Assembly (NCBI RefSeq): GCF_004803915.1 | Contig: NZ_CP039397.1 | Coordinates: 1-30,504, forward strand | Direction: 5' to 3' | Length of the DNA stretch: 30,504 nt | DNA from: Duncaniella dubosii | GTDB taxonomy: Bacteria; Bacteroidota; Bacteroidia; Bacteroidales; Muribaculaceae | Shown here: piece after piece, positions 15,355 to 24,479 of the stretch | Numbering within the stretch: position 1 is the first letter of the stretch | Layout of the letters: each line of letters starts with the position of its first letter | Translations under genes and position numbers: made by a program | The notes under the pieces: generated by a model | The model's database searches: none | What the model was told of the DNA's origin: nothing | What the model saw: only the letters and a program-made list of their open reading frames with translations

Positions 15355-16773
15355 ATGGAAATAATAAAGTCTGCAGCGGGTCATAATTATATATATGATC
15401 GAAATACTAGTTACATTTCTCTATCTTCTAATTACAGTCCTAAAGAGAACGAGAATCAAGTAAATCCACACTTCGCTAAGAAGTTAGATTACTTAACTCG
15501 TCATGGTATCATTTCTCAAGAAAAGAGTGAAAATAATCAATACCGTCTTTTAACTAAAAAAGATATTGATGATGCAATAATCAATACTCATCAAATAATA
15601 TTAGAAGTAACAGACAAATGTAACCTGGACTGTTACTACTGCGGCTATGGTCATTTTTATGACAATTATGATGCTAGATTAAATAGAGACTTACCTCTCG
15701 ATTCATTCAAAACACTATATAATTATCTGAAGAATCTATGGGAAACATCCTATAATAAAGGGTGCTCTTATCTCCGTATATCATTTTATGGGGGTGAACC
15801 ACTATGCAATTTCCAATTTATTCATGATGCTGTAATGTACACACGAAACAATCCTATTCTGAATAAAAAGATTGTTTTCTCAATGACTACAAATGCAGTT
15901 CTGTTAGACAAATATATGGATTTTTTAGTTGAAAATAACTTTGAAATTCTAATTAGTCTTGATGGAGATAAATTTAATGATTCATATCGAACTTTTAAAA
16001 ATGGGACAGGGTCGTTCGACACAGTAATATCAAATATAGACAAGTTACAGTCCACATATCCGATATTCTTTAATAAGAATATCAAATTCAACAGTGTATT
16101 GCACAATCGTAATTCAGTAAGGGAAGCTAATCATTTTATATACTCCCGATATAATAAACGTCCAATGACCAATGAATTGAACGTTTTTGGTATAGCAAAA
16201 TGTAAACGAGCTGAATTCCTAAAAATTTTTCATTCTAAAACATCTGAGTTTAACTCTATGTCTAATGAAGAAAAACAAGTATATGAGAGACAATCTCCTC
16301 ATATAATTCAATGTGAGAAATGGCTCTTTAGTACCCTCATGAAAACATATTCAGTAAATATATTCGATGCTTTATCTGATAATTTTATTGAATCATTAGA
16401 TTCTAATAGACAAGAGATTCCAACAAAAACCTGTATCCCATTTTCACGAAAAATATTTGTTTCTGTTAATGGTGGTATTTTTCCATGCGAAAGAATTGGA
16501 AACGAATTCAATTTCGGAAACATATCCGGGAATGAACTATATATAAATTACGACAATATAATTGAACGTTATAATCAATTATTTCTCAAGTATATAACTG
16601 CCTGCAAAACATGTAAAGCCAAAGATTTTTGTTCTGTATGCGTTGTATCTGATATAAATGGATACGAGGTTTGTAATCGAGCTAAACCTCGAAATATCGA
16701 AGAGATAATTTCCTTCTTTGAAGCCAATCCTGAAGAAATAAGAGAAATAATAAAAAATATATCTATCATCTAA
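15355..16773 (+). CDS. Radical SAM/SPASM peptide maturase
   Basis: This encodes a 472-residue enzyme. The SAM-binding [4Fe-4S] motif is CNLDCYYC (Cys89, Cys93, Cys96), followed by the SAM-contacting FYGGEPL (145-150). The C-terminal SPASM region has Cys360, Cys378, Cys417, Cys420, Cys426, Cys429 and Cys440, enough for auxiliary clusters. The first 80 residues could hold a leader-recognition domain. The family pattern and neighbours fit the GG-Bacteroidales maturase (TIGR04148, from memory). It would generate a 5'-deoxyadenosyl radical and install a crosslink or other bond in the precursor core. The chemistry cannot be predicted; Cys-centred thioether formation is one option given the five core cysteines. 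The DNA is notably AT rich. Confidence 0.92.
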   Translation: MEIIKSAAGHNYIYDRNTSYISLSSNYSPKENENQVNPHFAKKLDYLTRHGIISQEKSENNQYRLLTKKDIDDAIINTHQIILEVTDKCNLDCYYCGYGHFYDNYDARLNRDLPLDSFKTLYNYLKNLWETSYNKGCSYLRISFYGGEPLCNFQFIHDAVMYTRNNPILNKKIVFSMTTNAVLLDKYMDFLVENNFEILISLDGDKFNDSYRTFKNGTGSFDTVISNIDKLQSTYPIFFNKNIKFNSVLHNRNSVREANHFIYSRYNKRPMTNELNVFGIAKCKRAEFLKIFHSKTSEFNSMSNEEKQVYERQSPHIIQCEKWLFSTLMKTYSVNIFDALSDNFIESLDSNRQEIPTKTCIPFSRKIFVSVNGGIFPCERIGNEFNFGNISGNELYINYDNIIERYNQLFLKYITACKTCKAKDFCSVCVVSDINGYEVCNRAKPRNIEEIISFFEANPEEIREIIKNISII

Positions 16774-16775
16774 TA

Positions 16776-17975
16776 ATGGGACATTCTACATACTTCTATT
16801 TAGAGCCTTATGTTTATATAGCATCTGGTAAAAATGGTATTCTTCTAATAAACATGCTTGATGACAACACTCTAATCTTTAACGATTCAAGATCTGTTGA
16901 CATCATGCAGCGATTATTGTCTTCTCCTAAAAGGACAGTCCACATATCGGAACAAGATAAAACGATTCCTCTTATATCTGATACACTCAAGTATTTCATG
17001 GGAGATTTGATATCTTCTAACATCCAACCTTTACAATTTGAATCCGAGATAAACAACATCTCTGGCATCGATGCTTATCATAAATCTATAATATACTCAA
17101 AATATAACATCGGTTCTTTCATATCAAATTGCACACTACTTGTTGATATGAATAAATCTGACTGTTCGGAATATATCGCTATTCAGTCTGGCTTATCATC
17201 TTGCGCTGAATCTTTTCAAAAAAGATATCCTTATGCGATGAATAAATCTACTATTAAGACATATATACAAGGACTCGTTAGTATTAATCCGAATATAGTT
17301 GTAAATATATGTGGACTTGATATTGATTTCCTGAACGATATAATTGAAAGCTTTAACGCAAGAAATCTAAACATAATCATTTCAGCAACAACGCTCAATG
17401 CTAGTCCAGAGATACTGAATACCCTTATCAACACTAATCTAAGTTTTTCAGTTCTTCTAAACTTACCTATTGATCAAATCAACTTACCTTCTAATCGTAA
17501 TCACATCTCTATTTTAACAAAAATAACCGATAAGAACGATCTTGAGGTATATTTAAACTTGCTTGACTCTGATTATAAAGTAAAGTTTTTCCCGCATTTA
17601 ACTAGTGAAAATCTCGACTTTATTAAGTCTCTTCTTAATATATCTGAAGATGAGTTATTAGGTATCCCTCAAAAGTACCAAACAATTAAGATTAACAATC
17701 TAATAAATAGTAATCTATGGGGAACAATTTACCTATTCTCTAATGGAAATATTCATTACTCCCTTATTAATGATTCTAATAAAATTATAACCTTTAACAA
17801 TCTGTATGATGGTTATAAAGAAGATCTTATAAACGGTACTATCGATTGGATATTTAATCGAAATTATACTGAGTGTAAGAAATGTATGTATCAACGGCTT
17901 TGTCCACCACCAAACTACATAGAACACTATCTAAGGTGTAACAACACCCTAAGATGTCTCATCCAAGATTCCTAA
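16776..17975 (+). CDS. Pseudo-radical-SAM protein of the GG-Bacteroidales system
   Basis: This encodes a 399-residue protein with no CxxxCxxC motif, so it cannot bind a catalytic SAM cluster. It keeps alternating strand/helix segments like a degenerate barrel (for example NPNIVVNICGLDIDFLNDII at 171-190) and a SPASM-like C-terminus: Cys367, Cys370, Cys376, then Cys388 and Cys394, in CKKCMYQRLCPPPNYIEHY. This signature is what I recall for TIGR04150, the pseudo-rSAM partner found with the GG maturase and precursor. It probably binds the precursor or assists the maturase rather than catalysing. It starts two bases after the maturase stop. Its TAA overlaps the exporter ATG (TAATG, 17973-17977). 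Confidence 0.88.
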   Translation: MGHSTYFYLEPYVYIASGKNGILLINMLDDNTLIFNDSRSVDIMQRLLSSPKRTVHISEQDKTIPLISDTLKYFMGDLISSNIQPLQFESEINNISGIDAYHKSIIYSKYNIGSFISNCTLLVDMNKSDCSEYIAIQSGLSSCAESFQKRYPYAMNKSTIKTYIQGLVSINPNIVVNICGLDIDFLNDIIESFNARNLNIIISATTLNASPEILNTLINTNLSFSVLLNLPIDQINLPSNRNHISILTKITDKNDLEVYLNLLDSDYKVKFFPHLTSENLDFIKSLLNISEDELLGIPQKYQTIKINNLINSNLWGTIYLFSNGNIHYSLINDSNKIITFNNLYDGYKEDLINGTIDWIFNRNYTECKKCMYQRLCPPPNYIEHYLRCNNTLRCLIQDS

Positions 17976-20164
17976 TGAAAAAGATTTCAATTAAATTACA
18001 AAAGGATGCCATGAAATGTGGGCAAACGTGCCTACAAATGATTGCTGAATATCATGGATATATTTTTGCTGATAATTTAATTGAATCTCTATGTCCTGCG
18101 ACAAAAGAAGGAGTCTCATTACTTGCTTTACAAGAAACAGCACTATTACTTGGTTTCAAATCAATATGTGCTCGAATGAACATTTGTGAAATTTCAAGAA
18201 TAACAGAACCTTGCATTCTTCACTGGGATCAAAACCACTATGTTGTTCTAGTTGAAATTAAGAAAAATGGCTCCTATTATAGAATAGCAGATCCAAAAAA
18301 AGGTATATCTACATGCACTAGAGATGAGTTTTTACAACATTGGATAAGCACAACCATTAATGGAAAACATAAAGGAGTTGTTATGTTATTAACTCCTACT
18401 GAAAATATTATCAGATACACAACTGAGACTCCTAAAAAACGCTCAAATCGTTTTATCCTAGGTTATATAACTCAATTTCGTAAATATTTCACACAGATTA
18501 TCCTCGGTCTGGGTCTCGGGTGTGTGCTTCAGTTAATCATGCCGTTCCTGACACAGGCCATTGTAGATGTGGGTATAAGGCATATGGACATAGGTTTCAT
18601 CTGGCTCATACTACTCGGAGAACTGATGATTGTAGTGGGCAGGACTGCCACGGATTTTATCCGGCGATGGTTACTGCTCCACATTTCCATGCGAATCAAC
18701 ATCTCTCTTGTAAGCGATTTCTTCATAAAGTTGCTGAAATTACCCATGTCGTTCTTTGACACAAAATTAATGGGAGATTTGCTACAACGGATTGGAGATC
18801 ATACCCGTGTACAGAACTTCCTCACTGGTCAGGTGCTTAACATCATTTTCACATTCCTAAGCTTCATAATCTTCGGCATTGTTCTCTTCTTTTATAATCC
18901 TCTTATTTTCGGAATTTTCGTCACCGGAAGCGTTTGTTACGGACTATGGATAACCTCTTTTTTGAAAAAGCGCAAGGTCCTCGACTATGAACTGTTTGAA
19001 CAGCAGGCAAAGAATCAGAACAAGACCTATCAGCTAATCACTTCCATGCAAGAGATAAAATTGCAGGACTGTGAGCGCCGCCGCCGTTGGGAATGGGAGG
19101 ATACGCAAGCTGACCTCTTCAGTGTACAGATGAAATCGCTTAAACTCCAACAGACACAAGAAGCCGGCTCTATTTTTATCAATGAGGTAAAGAATATAAT
19201 GATTACAGTGCTTGCGGCCACCGCTGTGATAAATTCTCAGATGACACTCGGAGCCATGCTTGCTGTGCAGTATATCATCGGGCAGCTCAACTCTCCGGTG
19301 GAGCAGTTCATGTCGTTCATCTATTCTCTACAGGATGTGAAGATTTCACTTGAACGCATTAATGAAATTCATGAGGGGAGAAATGAAGAATCCGACGGCA
19401 ATCAGGTATCAAAGTTCGATGACGGAAAATCCATCGACCTTTCCAATGTCGATTTCAAGTATGATCCACACGCTCTCAAAAAGACGCTGACAGATGTGTC
19501 ATTTGATATACCAGAAGGAAAAGTAACGGCTATTGTCGGGGCTTCCGGAAGTGGGAAAACTACCCTTATTAAGTTAATGCTGGGCTATTATCCGGTCATG
19601 TCCGGCTCAATCTCAATAGCAGGAAGAAACATAAACGAGTATAATCTAAAATGGTGGCGCCGGCATTGTGGAGTAGTCATGCAAGACGGTGTCATATTTT
19701 CAGAATCCATCGCTCGGAACATAGCAGTGGATGATGGAGATATTGACATAGATCGGCTTGAAAAAGCAGCTAGAATAGCCCATATCCATAATTATATTAT
19801 GGGGTTACCTCTGAAATATAATACTCAAATCGGACGCGATGGTGTAGGTCTAAGTCAAGGACAAAAACAGCGAATACTCATTGCCCGAGCAGTCTATAAG
19901 AACCCCGACTTCATATTCCTCGATGAAGCTACAAATGCCCTTGATGCAAAAAATGAGAGAGCTATTGTAGAAAACCTCGATGAATTCTACAAAGGTAGAA
20001 CTGTTGTCGTTGTGGCTCATCGCCTGTCAACAGTCAAGAATGCAGACCAAATTATAGTCCTCGATAGAGGTAAAGTTGTGGAGTCCGGCAATCATGCCAC
20101 TCTTATAGAAAAGAAAGGGGCATATTATAATCTCGTTAAAAATCAACTTGAATTAGGAAATTGA
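17975..20164 (+). CDS. Peptidase-containing ABC exporter (C39 family)
   Basis: This encodes a 729-residue protein. Its ATG 17975 overlaps the previous stop, while an in-frame ATG at 17954 would add seven residues. The N-terminal C39 peptidase has Gln9, catalytic Cys15 (QKDAMKCGQTC), His88 (NHYVVL) and Asp106 (IADP). The membrane domain (about 165-440) is followed by the ATPase: Walker A GASGSGKTT (522-530), signature LSQGQ (626-630), Walker B FIFLDE (646-651) and His682. It would cleave the precursor after Gly-Gly and export the core. Base composition changes near 18500: hand counts give 17 G+C in 18361-18420 but 28 in 18541-18600. This is close to the peptidase/membrane domain border, so the gene may be a mosaic. 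Confidence 0.94.
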   Translation: MKKISIKLQKDAMKCGQTCLQMIAEYHGYIFADNLIESLCPATKEGVSLLALQETALLLGFKSICARMNICEISRITEPCILHWDQNHYVVLVEIKKNGSYYRIADPKKGISTCTRDEFLQHWISTTINGKHKGVVMLLTPTENIIRYTTETPKKRSNRFILGYITQFRKYFTQIILGLGLGCVLQLIMPFLTQAIVDVGIRHMDIGFIWLILLGELMIVVGRTATDFIRRWLLLHISMRINISLVSDFFIKLLKLPMSFFDTKLMGDLLQRIGDHTRVQNFLTGQVLNIIFTFLSFIIFGIVLFFYNPLIFGIFVTGSVCYGLWITSFLKKRKVLDYELFEQQAKNQNKTYQLITSMQEIKLQDCERRRRWEWEDTQADLFSVQMKSLKLQQTQEAGSIFINEVKNIMITVLAATAVINSQMTLGAMLAVQYIIGQLNSPVEQFMSFIYSLQDVKISLERINEIHEGRNEESDGNQVSKFDDGKSIDLSNVDFKYDPHALKKTLTDVSFDIPEGKVTAIVGASGSGKTTLIKLMLGYYPVMSGSISIAGRNINEYNLKWWRRHCGVVMQDGVIFSESIARNIAVDDGDIDIDRLEKAARIAHIHNYIMGLPLKYNTQIGRDGVGLSQGQKQRILIARAVYKNPDFIFLDEATNALDAKNERAIVENLDEFYKGRTVVVVAHRLSTVKNADQIIVLDRGKVVESGNHATLIEKKGAYYNLVKNQLELGN

Positions 20165-20165
20165 T

Positions 20166-20369
20166 ATGGAGGCAGACAAAACTACACATGACAAGATTGA
20201 GCTCCGCTCCGAAAAAGTCCGACAACTCATAGGAGAGATTCCTCCCTCATTAGTCCGATGGGGCATAGCAATCATAACCATTGTTTTCATTGCCCTAATT
20301 GCGGCTGTATGTCTATTGCCATACCCATATTCCAACGGTGAATCCATCCTCCGGCATTTCATCGGATAA
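20166..20369 (+). CDS. HlyD-like membrane stub (67 aa)
   Basis: This encodes a 67-residue protein starting one base after the exporter stop, so it is probably co-translated. IELRSEKVRQLIGEIPPSLV followed by RWG and a membrane helix (about 31-51) closely resembles the first 50 residues of Bacteroidetes HlyD-type membrane fusion proteins, which partner C39 exporters. Normal members run to about 400 residues. Here the frame ends after LLPYPYSNGESILRHFIG. The next 280 bases encode nothing HlyD-like that I recognise in any frame, so this is a truncation or a genuine short form rather than a simple frameshift. Both copies are identical, arguing against sequencing error. Confidence 0.7.
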   Translation: MEADKTTHDKIELRSEKVRQLIGEIPPSLVRWGIAIITIVFIALIAAVCLLPYPYSNGESILRHFIG

Positions 20370-20547
20370 AGGAACATATCTAAATCGACCGTTTTTGAGA
20401 CTTTTCAGCAAACTATCTTCAGATGTAACTATTCATGCCAAACATCGTCTCATAAGCCATCTCAAAATCTACAATCCAAAATAGATCATCTTTACCGAGT
20501 TTTGAAATGGATAGGCATTTTATCATGGTGATACATACCTTACCCAA

Positions 20548-20600
20548 AAAGACATTTAGCTATAAGTGGATAAAAAATCCACTTATAGCTAAATGTCTTT
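20548..20600. terminator. Bidirectional terminator-like perfect hairpin
   Basis: Perfect 24-base arms at 20548-20571 and 20577-20600 surround a five-A loop. It lies 178 bases after the HlyD-like stub and 47 bases beyond the end of the oppositely transcribed antitoxin gene, the end point of both operons. The 20370-20547 stretch holds no gene I can support. Confidence 0.75.
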
Positions 20601-20647
20601 GATACTGTTTCAAAAAGAATATAAGAAGAACTCTTTAGGTTTTCATA

Positions 20648-20959
20648 TTATAATGATACCACCGCAGGAACCGGGATAGATTGGAACTCCATATCCAAGG
20701 CATCCTCAATCTTACAAATTGTCTCCAAGGATAAATTCTCTTTTCCTTTAAGAATCTTGGAAACATATTGAGGGGTACATCCCATTCTTTGGGCAAGTTC
20801 TTTCTGATTGACTCCCAAAAAATCCATACGGTCAAGCATTTCCATAGCTATTTTCTGGGAACGTCGAAGCCATCGGCTGTTTTCAAGCCGATAAATAGCA
20901 TTTTCCCTCCATCTTGATGGAGTTGGAGATGCAAAATCTTCCAATCTTTTTCTTTCCAT
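20648..20959 (-). CDS. XRE-family antitoxin-like protein (second copy)
   Basis: This is the second reading of the gene at 1936-2247, identical over 103 residues, with its HTH at about residues 43-92. It is not an independent paralogue if the contig is a circle read past its start. Confidence 0.8.
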   Translation of the reverse strand: MERKRLEDFASPTPSRWRENAIYRLENSRWLRRSQKIAMEMLDRMDFLGVNQKELAQRMGCTPQYVSKILKGKENLSLETICKIEDALDMEFQSIPVPAVVSL

Positions 20960-21009
20960 AATATATAGCTTTTATCTTTGTTCTATCTTTATAACACTTT
21001 GACAAGCAT

Positions 21010-21561
21010 TTATATCGAGTCCAACTCTATATAATCATCAAAGCTGATGGAATCATACACACTTTCAGCCATCAAGAAATTCCTAACTCTTTCGAGCTTG
21101 CGCAACTCTGCCGCAGTATGTTCTCTTTCTTCCATCTTATGTGTCAACTTTATAGCACCTCCTGTTATAAGGAACTTACCGTCATCAAGTTTTATAGCAT
21201 AAAGTCTCAACCACGACACATGTCTTGATGATGACCTTGGACGAGTCTTCTCTTTATTAAGGACATTCATTCCGGTACTCAGGTTATCCAATGGTCGAAA
21301 TACTCTATTCAAATCATCAACATCCAACATCAAGATTGTTCTTTGTAGAACTTCATTGTCATCTAATGTATCTTGTATTGCCTCATTGATGTTCTCAATA
21401 GCAAAGTACTGTTTCAGATCAGAGGAATGTTCCTGAAAAAATGTCCTCAGCCATATGACATCACTCCACTGGTCGAACAATGTCTCAAGGATATTGTCCG
21501 AGTCTCCATCATATCGCACAGCATACAGGTTGCCGTCTTCCGTTATTTTGTCAAATGTCAT
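21010..21561 (-). CDS. Putative toxin (second copy)
   Basis: This is the second reading of 2298-2849, identical over 183 residues. Its promoter and the palindromic operator recur at 21582-21613 and 21607-21626. Confidence 0.6.
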   Translation of the reverse strand: MTFDKITEDGNLYAVRYDGDSDNILETLFDQWSDVIWLRTFFQEHSSDLKQYFAIENINEAIQDTLDDNEVLQRTILMLDVDDLNRVFRPLDNLSTGMNVLNKEKTRPRSSSRHVSWLRLYAIKLDDGKFLITGGAIKLTHKMEEREHTAAELRKLERVRNFLMAESVYDSISFDDYIELDSI

Positions 21562-21581
21562 TTCTCTAATTTTTATTTCCG

Positions 21582-21626
21582 CAAAGATAGTAAAAGTTTT
21601 TTACCTAATCAACTTATAAGTTGATT
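21582..21626. promoter_or_regulatory. Toxin promoter and 20-bp palindrome (second copy)
   Basis: This repeats 2870-2914: a minus-strand TATCTTTG box at 21582-21589, GTTG at 21610-21613 and the palindrome at 21607-21626. Confidence 0.6.
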
Positions 21627-21715
21627 TTAGTGTATATCCCATCTTTTAACCTGATTAGGCGGTCTATCTAATCGAATATTTTTATATCTTTATACTAAGC
21701 AAGACTACATTAGAT

Positions 21716-22279
21716 ATGATAATAGGCTACGCAAGAGTATCGACCACCGGGCAGAACCTCGATGGGCAAACAGATCTGCTCACCCAATCCGGATGTGAGC
21801 GGATATACAGTGAGAAGATATCCGGAGTTAAAAAGGAGCGTCCGCAACTTGACAGAATGATGGACTCACTCCGTTCCGGAGACACTGTGATAATAACGGA
21901 ACTTACCCGGCTGGGGCGTTCCGTCAAGGAATTGCTCTCAATCATCGAGAGAATACATGAAGCCGGAGCGTCGATAAAATCACTGAGAGAGACATGGCTC
22001 GACACCACCACACCACAGGGTAATCTGTTGCTCACAATCTTTGCCGGACTCTCACAGTTTGAGAGAGACCTCACACGGCAGCGCACAAGGCAGGGACTTG
22101 AAGCTGCGAGGGCAAGAGGTCGTAAGGGAGGCAGACCAAAGTCTGATGAAAGCAAAGTATCTACCGCTCTGAAGATGTACGACTCAAAGCTGCACTCGAT
22201 AGATGAGATAACCAAGGCAACCGGAATCAGCCGGGCAACCCTTTACAGAGCCATCGACAAACGCAAGAAAACAACATGA
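21716..22279 (+). CDS. Serine recombinase (second copy)
   Basis: This is the second reading of 3004-3567, identical over 187 residues, with catalytic Ser9 and a C-terminal HTH. The gene pair gives the 18,712-base period. Confidence 0.92.
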   Translation: MIIGYARVSTTGQNLDGQTDLLTQSGCERIYSEKISGVKKERPQLDRMMDSLRSGDTVIITELTRLGRSVKELLSIIERIHEAGASIKSLRETWLDTTTPQGNLLLTIFAGLSQFERDLTRQRTRQGLEAARARGRKGGRPKSDESKVSTALKMYDSKLHSIDEITKATGISRATLYRAIDKRKKTT

Positions 22280-22397
22280 TTCAGCTTGCTGTCCGGCATC
22301 GGCTCCAATCATGAAAGCGCATCTGTCCTTAACTGGTGTGTATTAGGCTACGCACCTACGGTTTATACGGCGAGCCGACTGTAAGAACGCATTATCC

Positions 22398-24098
22398 CTA
22401 CATTCGCCTTCCCCTGCTTTTCTTCGGAGGTTCCTGAGTCTGTCCGGTTTCCGGCTTTTGTGTATGCTGCTTCCTTTTTTCTTCCTCCTGACGCTGCTTT
22501 ATTCCAAGTGCAGCCTTCACCTTTGCCCAGATATCCCGGAAGAAATCGGAGATACGCTTACCGCACATGGAGATGAACGAGTCTTCTCCATGACCTTCAA
22601 TCCTCACGGAGATATTATCGGCATATTCCTCCGGAATCCTCTTTCCTGTCGCCGGATCCATAAACGGATATTTCTTCCATGTCAAGGTCTGACCCGAAAG
22701 AATGGCATCCTGATAATCCGGATCTTTAATCTCAATAGACACAAGTTCCCTTATCAACCGGGCTTCAAGAGGATGTCTGCGTTCAAGTGCGGTCTGTGTA
22801 CCAGACACGGTCTCCTTCAACTGTTGCAGTTCCCGTTCCGCCTTCTCTCTTCCGGCTTTCTCATGCCGAGTGGCAGCGGCTTCTCTCTCCAGTGCGGTGG
22901 CGTTGCCGGACACGAGCAACTTCAGCTCCGCATTCTCCTTTGCAAGCCTCTCCACCTCTTTCTTGGCAAGGAAACTTATCGAGGCGTTGTTTATCCTATC
23001 CAATGCCTCCTTCTCAACCTTGGCAACCTCTTTTTCCCTGCTGTCCGCCGCCTGAAGAAGACGGTCAGCGGACTCGATGCGATCCTCGGCATATTCTCCG
23101 GCTTCAGTGTAAGTGTCGAGCCTGTCCTGCGCCTTCACTATCAACGGAAGAAGGTTGTCGAGCTGCTGCTGTTGCCGGGCTATCTCATTTTTCTTTTCAG
23201 TGAGTTCACTCCTGGTCTCTTTCAGTTCCTTTTCCTGCTCCCGGATCTGACTGTCCTTTTTAAGAATCTCCCTGTTCTTCTCCTTCACCAGATCCTCCTG
23301 TCCGGCAAGTTCCTTGAGCAATTCGTCCAGCCGCCCGCGTTGCAGCTCGTATTGCTCCTTATAATACTGGGCAAGATCCTTGTGCCTGGCAGGACTTCCT
23401 TCCTCACCTCTCTCCAGTCCGAAAGGCGCCATCGCAACAGCATACTCTGTCTGCCGCCTTTTCAGATCCCATTGGGTCATGACATCATCGGCACACAGCC
23501 GCAAGGTCTCCACTGTCGCCTTTTTCTTGTAGCGGCGTTTCTTCTTCGGGACTTCCTCTCCATTCTTCTCCGCTTTCTCCTTATCCTTGGCGGCTCTCTT
23601 TTTTGTAGTCCTCTGCTTCTTGCTCTCTCCGGACACAACAGGAACAAGAGACACATGAAGGTGCGGAGTCTCCTCGTCCATGTGCAGAACCGCACTCACG
23701 ATGTTTTCCTTGCCATGTTCTTTCTGCGCCCACTTGATTGACTCCCGGCACCATTCCATAAGCCTGCCCTGCTCGATGATCTCAGCCATACCCTCTACCG
23801 ATGCGCTCATGCGGATCTCGATGCAGCATATCTGACCTTTCCGGATCTTGCGCTCGTATTCATTGCCGTCGGCATCCTTCTGATGACGGACAGCATCAAG
23901 CCTTTTCTCGATGGCTGCGCTGCGGCCAATCTCCCGGGCTTCCTTTATAAACTCCTTGTTATGTCTGGTAAGGTCTCTGCGCTTGATGTTGTACGGCACA
24001 TGCTCCGTTCCGTCCGCCTTCTTCCTCTCGATATGGGTGGAGTAGGACACCGGTGGACCGTAGCATTTCTCATAATGGCAGACTGTATAGTGGCTCAT
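22398..24098 (-). CDS. MobV-family relaxase (second copy)
   Basis: This is the second reading of 3686-5386, identical over 566 residues, with the HxxxxxxHxH metal motif at residues 139-148. Confidence 0.92.
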   Translation of the reverse strand: MSHYTVCHYEKCYGPPVSYSTHIERKKADGTEHVPYNIKRRDLTRHNKEFIKEAREIGRSAAIEKRLDAVRHQKDADGNEYERKIRKGQICCIEIRMSASVEGMAEIIEQGRLMEWCRESIKWAQKEHGKENIVSAVLHMDEETPHLHVSLVPVVSGESKKQRTTKKRAAKDKEKAEKNGEEVPKKKRRYKKKATVETLRLCADDVMTQWDLKRRQTEYAVAMAPFGLERGEEGSPARHKDLAQYYKEQYELQRGRLDELLKELAGQEDLVKEKNREILKKDSQIREQEKELKETRSELTEKKNEIARQQQQLDNLLPLIVKAQDRLDTYTEAGEYAEDRIESADRLLQAADSREKEVAKVEKEALDRINNASISFLAKKEVERLAKENAELKLLVSGNATALEREAAATRHEKAGREKAERELQQLKETVSGTQTALERRHPLEARLIRELVSIEIKDPDYQDAILSGQTLTWKKYPFMDPATGKRIPEEYADNISVRIEGHGEDSFISMCGKRISDFFRDIWAKVKAALGIKQRQEEEKRKQHTQKPETGQTQEPPKKSRGRRM

Positions 24099-24479
24099 AT
24101 ATTTTCAGTGGAAGGTGGACGGAAACGGCCGGGAAGGGATGCAAGGGGAACGGCGGCCGCAGAGCTGTTCCCTTTGCCGGAGAGTGCAGAGAGAGGGTCA
24201 CTCTCTGCCCGGGGGTGACGGGGGCTGGAAGCCCTTGTCCGAGGGTCCGGGAAGGGTCATCCCGGCGGTGGGGTTCAAAGGGGAGAGGACACTCCCCTTG
24301 TGGGGGTTGTAGGGGGCGAAGCCACATGCCTTAATAGGGTTAAATATAGCATCCCAACGGAGTGGATGCGGTGGCTTCGCCAATATTTTGCCCTATTAAG
24401 CTATGGCAAATTTTTCAAATTTGCTCTCGTGCAAGCGATGGAACCGCCTGAAACAACTGACCTCCGGAGGATACCTGTG
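24099..24479. other. Probable oriT region (second copy)
   Basis: This repeats 5387-5767. The interleaved inverted repeats fall at 24315-24325 with 24371-24381, 24330-24339 with 24391-24400, 24349-24354 with 24364-24369, and 24406-24413 with 24417-24424. Confidence 0.6.
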
